64,000 nucleotides of DNA, from assembly GCA_902491215.1 (NCBI GenBank), contig CABUGV010000010.1, forward strand, positions 1 through 64,000. Reading direction: 5' to 3'. The stretch comes from 43-108 sp001915545. GTDB lineage: Bacteria > Bacteroidota > Bacteroidia > Bacteroidales > Bacteroidaceae. The position numbers were made by a program, and so were the translations under genes. The notes beneath the pieces are model-generated. The model was given only the letters and a program-made list of their open reading frames with translations. It searched no databases and had not been told where the DNA came from. Positions 60,002 to 64,000 of the stretch are shown here, piece by piece (the stretch's first letter is position 1; each line of letters starts with the position of its first letter).

Positions 60002-60619
60002 ATGAAGATTTTAGCTGTAGGCATGAATTATGCTGAACACAATAAAGAACTGGACAATACGTTAATATTACCGGAGGAACCGGTGATATTTTCAAAGCCT
60101 GATTCGGCGCTGGAGAAAGAAATGAAGCCTTTCTTTGTTCCGGATTTTGCCGAGCAGTTTGATTATGAGACAGAACTTGTTGTCCGTATAAACCGAATGG
60201 GACGAAATATAGGTGAGCGCTTTGCATCAAGATATTATGATGAGGTTACGGTAGGCATTGACTTTACTGCACGCGACCTGCAGCGCAAGCTCAGAGCGGA
60301 AGGCAAGCCGTGGGAACTCTGCAAGGGATTTGATGGCTCGGCATATATCGGACGCTTTGTTAAGGTAAGCGAAATAGGTGACATTCAGAATGTCAATTTC
60401 CATCTCGACATCAACGGACAGACTGTACAGAAAGGCTGGAGCGGAGATATGATATTCAGTGTCAACAAGATAATAGCTTATGTGAGCCGTTTCTTTACAC
60501 TCAAAATGGGCGACCTGATATTTACTGGAACGCCTGCAGGAGTGGGGCCTGTGCATGAAGGAGAATTGCTCGAAGGGTATCTTGAGGATACAAAGGTGCT
60601 CGAATTTAAAGTGAAATGA
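60002..60619 (+). CDS. Fumarylacetoacetate hydrolase family protein
   Basis: A 205-residue cytoplasmic hydrolase/decarboxylase fold. Metal site and motifs: EPVIFSKPDSAL, FDYETELVVRI, GIDFTARDLQR, and LIFTGTPAGVGPV. Members act on fumarylpyruvate, oxaloacetate or related acids; which one is not clear from sequence. Five bases before porU, likely cotranscribed. Confidence 0.85.
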   Translation: MKILAVGMNYAEHNKELDNTLILPEEPVIFSKPDSALEKEMKPFFVPDFAEQFDYETELVVRINRMGRNIGERFASRYYDEVTVGIDFTARDLQRKLRAEGKPWELCKGFDGSAYIGRFVKVSEIGDIQNVNFHLDINGQTVQKGWSGDMIFSVNKIIAYVSRFFTLKMGDLIFTGTPAGVGPVHEGELLEGYLEDTKVLEFKVK

Positions 60620-60623
60620 CGAA

Positions 60624-63600
60624 ATGAATTTTAAAAACAGAATATTCTTTACACTGATATTTTGTGCTTTTGCAGTTGGATTGGCAAGAGCACAGTTTGC
60701 TTATGTCGACTGGTCTGCAAATGATACGGTCGTACCTGCATATACCCATACATACGAACTTGGTGCGGATTATTCAGCTTACGACTACGAATTCAAGATT
60801 GAATATGCAGAAACAGCGCCCTTGACAGAGTCTGACCGAAAGAGATACAGAATATCCGATGATATGCTGAAAGACGATTTTTCAGTTGATTCATATATCG
60901 GTGTCAGTCGAAAGAAAGGGCAGTTGGACGTTTCGGTGTATCCTATTGCAGTGAAAGACGGTAAGGCTGTTAAGCTGTTGTCTTTCAAGCCTGTCTTGGA
61001 GAAGAAAATGAAAAAGACTGTTGCCGGCAGAACGTTGATGACTGCAGGTGATGCCGTTACTGGTCGATATGCAGAACATTCTGTTTTAGCTTCAGGCAAG
61101 TGGGTGAAAATCCGTGTTGCCGATAAGGGTGTCTATCAGCTGACAAAGAGCCGATTGGCTGGCTTGGGGTTCAGTGACCCTTCAAAGGTGAAAGTTTATG
61201 GTTATGGCGGTGAAAAACTTTCAGAGACCAATATTCAGGATTTGACTGATGATCTCAAGCAAGTGCCTACATGGCGTAAGGACGACGGCTCGTTGCTGTT
61301 TTATGCTAAAGGTACTGTGAAGTGGACCCGTTCGGGCACGCGAAATTTTATACATACGCAGAACCCTTATTCACAATATTCGTATTATTTCATTACAGAC
61401 AGCGGTGATGATGAACCTTTGTCGTTCGTTCAAGAAACAGAGCATCCGGCAGAAGGAACCATTACGTCTGCTTTCTATGATCATGTCTTGTATGAGAAAG
61501 ACGGGTACAGCTGGATGCACAGCGGACGTACTTTTTTTGAAGATTATGATTATGCAAACGGCAATTCCAGAAAATATCAGATGAATCTTCCAGGTATTAC
61601 CGAGGGAACGGCTAGTGTTACGGTTTCATTTTCTGCCAATGCGCCAAGTTCTTCAGGTGGCACAACTTTGTCGGTAAGTATAGATGATTCCAGTTTGGGT
61701 ACAATGTCTATTGGAGTGCGCGGAACGTATGATAATGCAACAGTTGCAAGCAGAACTTTTACATGGAGCGAGGGATTGACAGAGAATCCGACATTGACAT
61801 TGACGCATAACAGAAGTTACGGTATATCAGGACGTTTGGATTACATAAGAATCAGTTATCCGCGAAAACTTGAAATTACGGATAATTGGCTGCAATTCAG
61901 AACCGTGAATGATGGTTATACCGATTTCCGAATTTCGGATGCTGGTTCATCTACCAAGGTTTGGCGTATACCATCGCAAGGGGATGTTTCTGAGATTCCA
62001 GGCACTTTGGAGGATGGTGTATATAGGGTATTGACTGATGTTTCGTTGACTGATGAATTTGTTGCAGTAAATACTGATAAGACTTTTCCTTCGCCTGAAA
62101 TCATAGGCGAAATAGAGAATCAGGATCTGCATTCGCTGTCGGGCATAAATTACGTGATTATTGTGCCTGAAAGCGGAAAACTCACGGCACAGGCCAATAG
62201 GCTTGCGGAACTGCATAAGGAGAAGGATGGCTTGAACTGTCTGGTTGTTTCAGCCGATAAAATCTACAATGAGTTTTCTTCCGGTACTCCTGATGCCACT
62301 GCATACAGGCGTTTCATGAAAATGCTCTACGACAAGGCTTCTACAGAAGCTGATATGCCTCGTTATCTCTTGCTGTTAGGACCGTGCGTCTGGGATAACA
62401 GAATGATAACATCTGCAATGGCTAATGCTTCGCAGGAAGATTATTTGCTGGCATACGAATCGGACAACTCGGTCAGTCAGACATACAGCTATATTCTGGA
62501 TGATTATTTCGGTTTTCTTGATGACGCGGAAGGTTCTTCCTTGAAAAGGGACAAACTGGATATCGGCATCGGACGCATTACTGCTTCAAATTCTTCTTCT
62601 GCAAAAGATGTCGTAGATAAGATAGAGGCATACATAAGCAATGATGAAGCGGGTGCGTGGAAAAATACTATCTGTATTTTGGGCGACGACGGTGATGACA
62701 ACCTTCACATGGAAGATGCCGACACTATTGCTAATCAGACGCAAGGCTTGTATCCGGATTATAACATTCGCAAGATATATTGGGATACTTACAGCCTGGA
62801 GGTCTCGTCAAGCGGAAAATCGTATCCTGATGCAACGAAAGACATAGAGCAGCAGATGCGCGACGGTGCCCTGATAATGAATTATACTGGTCATGGAGCC
62901 GCTTACAGTATATCTCATGAGAAAGTGCTTATGGTTCCAGATTTCAAGGCCTTTCGTTCAACACGTCTGCCTTTGTGGATTACTGCATCGTGTGACATAT
63001 CTCCATTTGACATGAACGAAGAAAATATCGGTGAGGCTGCTTTGCTGAATGCTGATGGAGCAGCAATAGCTTTGCTTACGACGACCAGAACGGTATTCTC
63101 TTCTTACAACCGTAAAATCAACAAGTGGTTTATGAGATATGTGCTCGGTACAGATGAAAACGGAAAGAGGTATTCTTTGGGCGATGCACTGCGCCTTTCT
63201 AAATGCAGTCTGGTAACTTCAGAAAGTGCATCTATGAGCGACGTTACGGAAAATAAGTTCCATTTTGTGCTTCTCGGTGATCCAGCCCTGACACTTGTCG
63301 CTCCGACGTACAAGGTTGTAGTGGACGAATTCAACGGTGCAGAAGCCGATGGCGATGCAACGACTGTAAGTGCTGGAAGCATAGTGACAGTAAAAGGACA
63401 TATAGAAGACGGCAACGGTAATGTTGTAGAAGATTTCAATGGAACTGTTTCGCCTTCTGTTTTTGATAACCTTGAAGAAATAACTTGTCGCAATAACGCC
63501 GGTGCTGAGGAGCCTTTTGTTTTCTATGATCGTACAAATACGCTTTATTCCGGTGCTGATTCGGTGAAGAACGGACGATTTACGTTCAGTTTCCCTGTTT

Positions 63601-64000
63601 CGTTGGATATAAACTATTCATACGAAAACGGCCTTTTGAGCCTGTATGCCGTCAACAATGACAAGACTATTGAAGCTAACGGACACTATGAGAATTTCAT
63701 TGTCGGTGGCACAAGCGACGATATCAGTAATCCTGATGAGAATGAAGGTCCGGAGATTGTACTTTATCTGAATTCAGACAGTTTCGTCTCAGGCGATAAG
63801 GTTAATGAAACTCCGTTGCTGTATGCTTCGTTGTCGGATGAAAACGGTATAAATACAACTGGAAGCGGTGTAGGTCATGATATTGTTGCGATAATAGACA
63901 ATAATGAGTCTATGACATATACTCTGAACAGCTATTATGTACCGGAGGTCGGTGATTATACCAAGGGACATGTGTCTTTCAGTATACCCGAACTCGAGGA
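60624..64000 (+). CDS. porU: Type IX secretion system sortase PorU, partial (right edge)
   Basis: At least 1125 residues; no stop before the window ends. Signal peptide (1-24, ending LARAQ), then a long beta-rich N-terminal part, and a gingipain-type C25 peptidase domain (about 505-850). Catalytic residues: His757 in NYTGHGAAYS and Cys790 in ITASCDISPF. After this come Ig-like strands (VAPTYKVVVDEF). PorU sits on the outer surface, removes the C-terminal T9SS signal from cargo and links it to A-LPS. The C-terminal part is outside the window. Starts four bases after the FAH gene. Confidence 0.9.
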   Translation, partial: MNFKNRIFFTLIFCAFAVGLARAQFAYVDWSANDTVVPAYTHTYELGADYSAYDYEFKIEYAETAPLTESDRKRYRISDDMLKDDFSVDSYIGVSRKKGQLDVSVYPIAVKDGKAVKLLSFKPVLEKKMKKTVAGRTLMTAGDAVTGRYAEHSVLASGKWVKIRVADKGVYQLTKSRLAGLGFSDPSKVKVYGYGGEKLSETNIQDLTDDLKQVPTWRKDDGSLLFYAKGTVKWTRSGTRNFIHTQNPYSQYSYYFITDSGDDEPLSFVQETEHPAEGTITSAFYDHVLYEKDGYSWMHSGRTFFEDYDYANGNSRKYQMNLPGITEGTASVTVSFSANAPSSSGGTTLSVSIDDSSLGTMSIGVRGTYDNATVASRTFTWSEGLTENPTLTLTHNRSYGISGRLDYIRISYPRKLEITDNWLQFRTVNDGYTDFRISDAGSSTKVWRIPSQGDVSEIPGTLEDGVYRVLTDVSLTDEFVAVNTDKTFPSPEIIGEIENQDLHSLSGINYVIIVPESGKLTAQANRLAELHKEKDGLNCLVVSADKIYNEFSSGTPDATAYRRFMKMLYDKASTEADMPRYLLLLGPCVWDNRMITSAMANASQEDYLLAYESDNSVSQTYSYILDDYFGFLDDAEGSSLKRDKLDIGIGRITASNSSSAKDVVDKIEAYISNDEAGAWKNTICILGDDGDDNLHMEDADTIANQTQGLYPDYNIRKIYWDTYSLEVSSSGKSYPDATKDIEQQMRDGALIMNYTGHGAAYSISHEKVLMVPDFKAFRSTRLPLWITASCDISPFDMNEENIGEAALLNADGAAIALLTTTRTVFSSYNRKINKWFMRYVLGTDENGKRYSLGDALRLSKCSLVTSESASMSDVTENKFHFVLLGDPALTLVAPTYKVVVDEFNGAEADGDATTVSAGSIVTVKGHIEDGNGNVVEDFNGTVSPSVFDNLEEITCRNNAGAEEPFVFYDRTNTLYSGADSVKNGRFTFSFPVSLDINYSYENGLLSLYAVNNDKTIEANGHYENFIVGGTSDDISNPDENEGPEIVLYLNSDSFVSGDKVNETPLLYASLSDENGINTTGSGVGHDIVAIIDNNESMTYTLNSYYVPEVGDYTKGHVSFSIPELE

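Noticed and set aside
1..64000. CRISPR array, prophage or integrated conjugative element
   Set aside because: No regularly spaced direct repeats, no phage structural or tra genes, and no integrase or attachment site found; the only mobile gene is the partial transposase at the left edge.

Overview
The window looks like a chromosomal segment of a Bacteroidales bacterium, most like Prevotella and its relatives. The reasons are: many promoters of the Bacteroidetes type (TTTG, about 20 bases, TAnnTTTG) and few Shine-Dalgarno sites; a type IX secretion (T9SS) sortase PorU; an S8 protease with a T9SS-like C-terminal domain; an UpxY/NusG-like antiterminator; families largely confined to this phylum (DUF4827, DUF3822, AAA-ATPase/DUF1703, SusC-like and OMP_b-brl_3 barrels); and a fimbrillin-like lipoprotein. 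I saw no rRNA, tRNA or CRISPR array.

Layout. 1-0.4 kb: the start of an IS1182-like transposase that runs off the left edge. 0.4-14 kb: mostly housekeeping and sugar-nucleotide genes (glmM, comEC-like, rpe, nrnA, ugd, manA, rfbC, aroB), with a DUF4827 lipoprotein and a stand-alone UpxY-like gene. 13.9-26.2 kb: two giant genes, a 1411-aa acyl-CoA dehydratase activase fusion (minus) and a 2581-aa secreted subtilase (plus). 26.2-30 kb: an accessory island with palindromic repeats, an AC microsatellite, a small peptide gene, a GC-rich fimbrillin-like/leucine-rich-repeat lipoprotein, and a choloylglycine-hydrolase-family enzyme. 30-44.8 kb: core genes (cls, an outer-membrane barrel protein, rsmD, DUF3822, a RecD-like helicase, flavin reductase, a DUF362 ferredoxin, yaaA, alaS). 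45-46 kb: a HTH-Fic gene behind a striking palindromic operator. 46.8-56.3 kb: the most unusual part, a long repeat-rich leader, two paralogous outer-membrane barrels flanking a tiny cysteine-rich ORF, and an M23-like/S41 peptidase broken by a one-base frameshift. 56.4-64 kb: a MORN protein, menA, an AAA-ATPase/DUF1703 protein, a fumarylacetoacetase-family enzyme and porU, which runs off the right edge.

Connections. The S8 protease carries a C-terminal domain of the kind removed by PorU, so the two ends of the window probably meet in one secretion pathway. ugd, manA, rfbC and the UpxY-like regulator are all surface-polysaccharide genes, but they are scattered and not in one operon. Three intergenic regions (9.1, 26.4 and 47.2 kb) share a GAGGGCTC-cored palindromic repeat. 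The best candidate for an undescribed system is 47.3-56.3 kb (repeat-controlled barrel, Cys-rich peptide, barrel, peptidase). Its function is not known from the sequence and is only inferred here. All family calls come from reading translations by eye; no database search was run.
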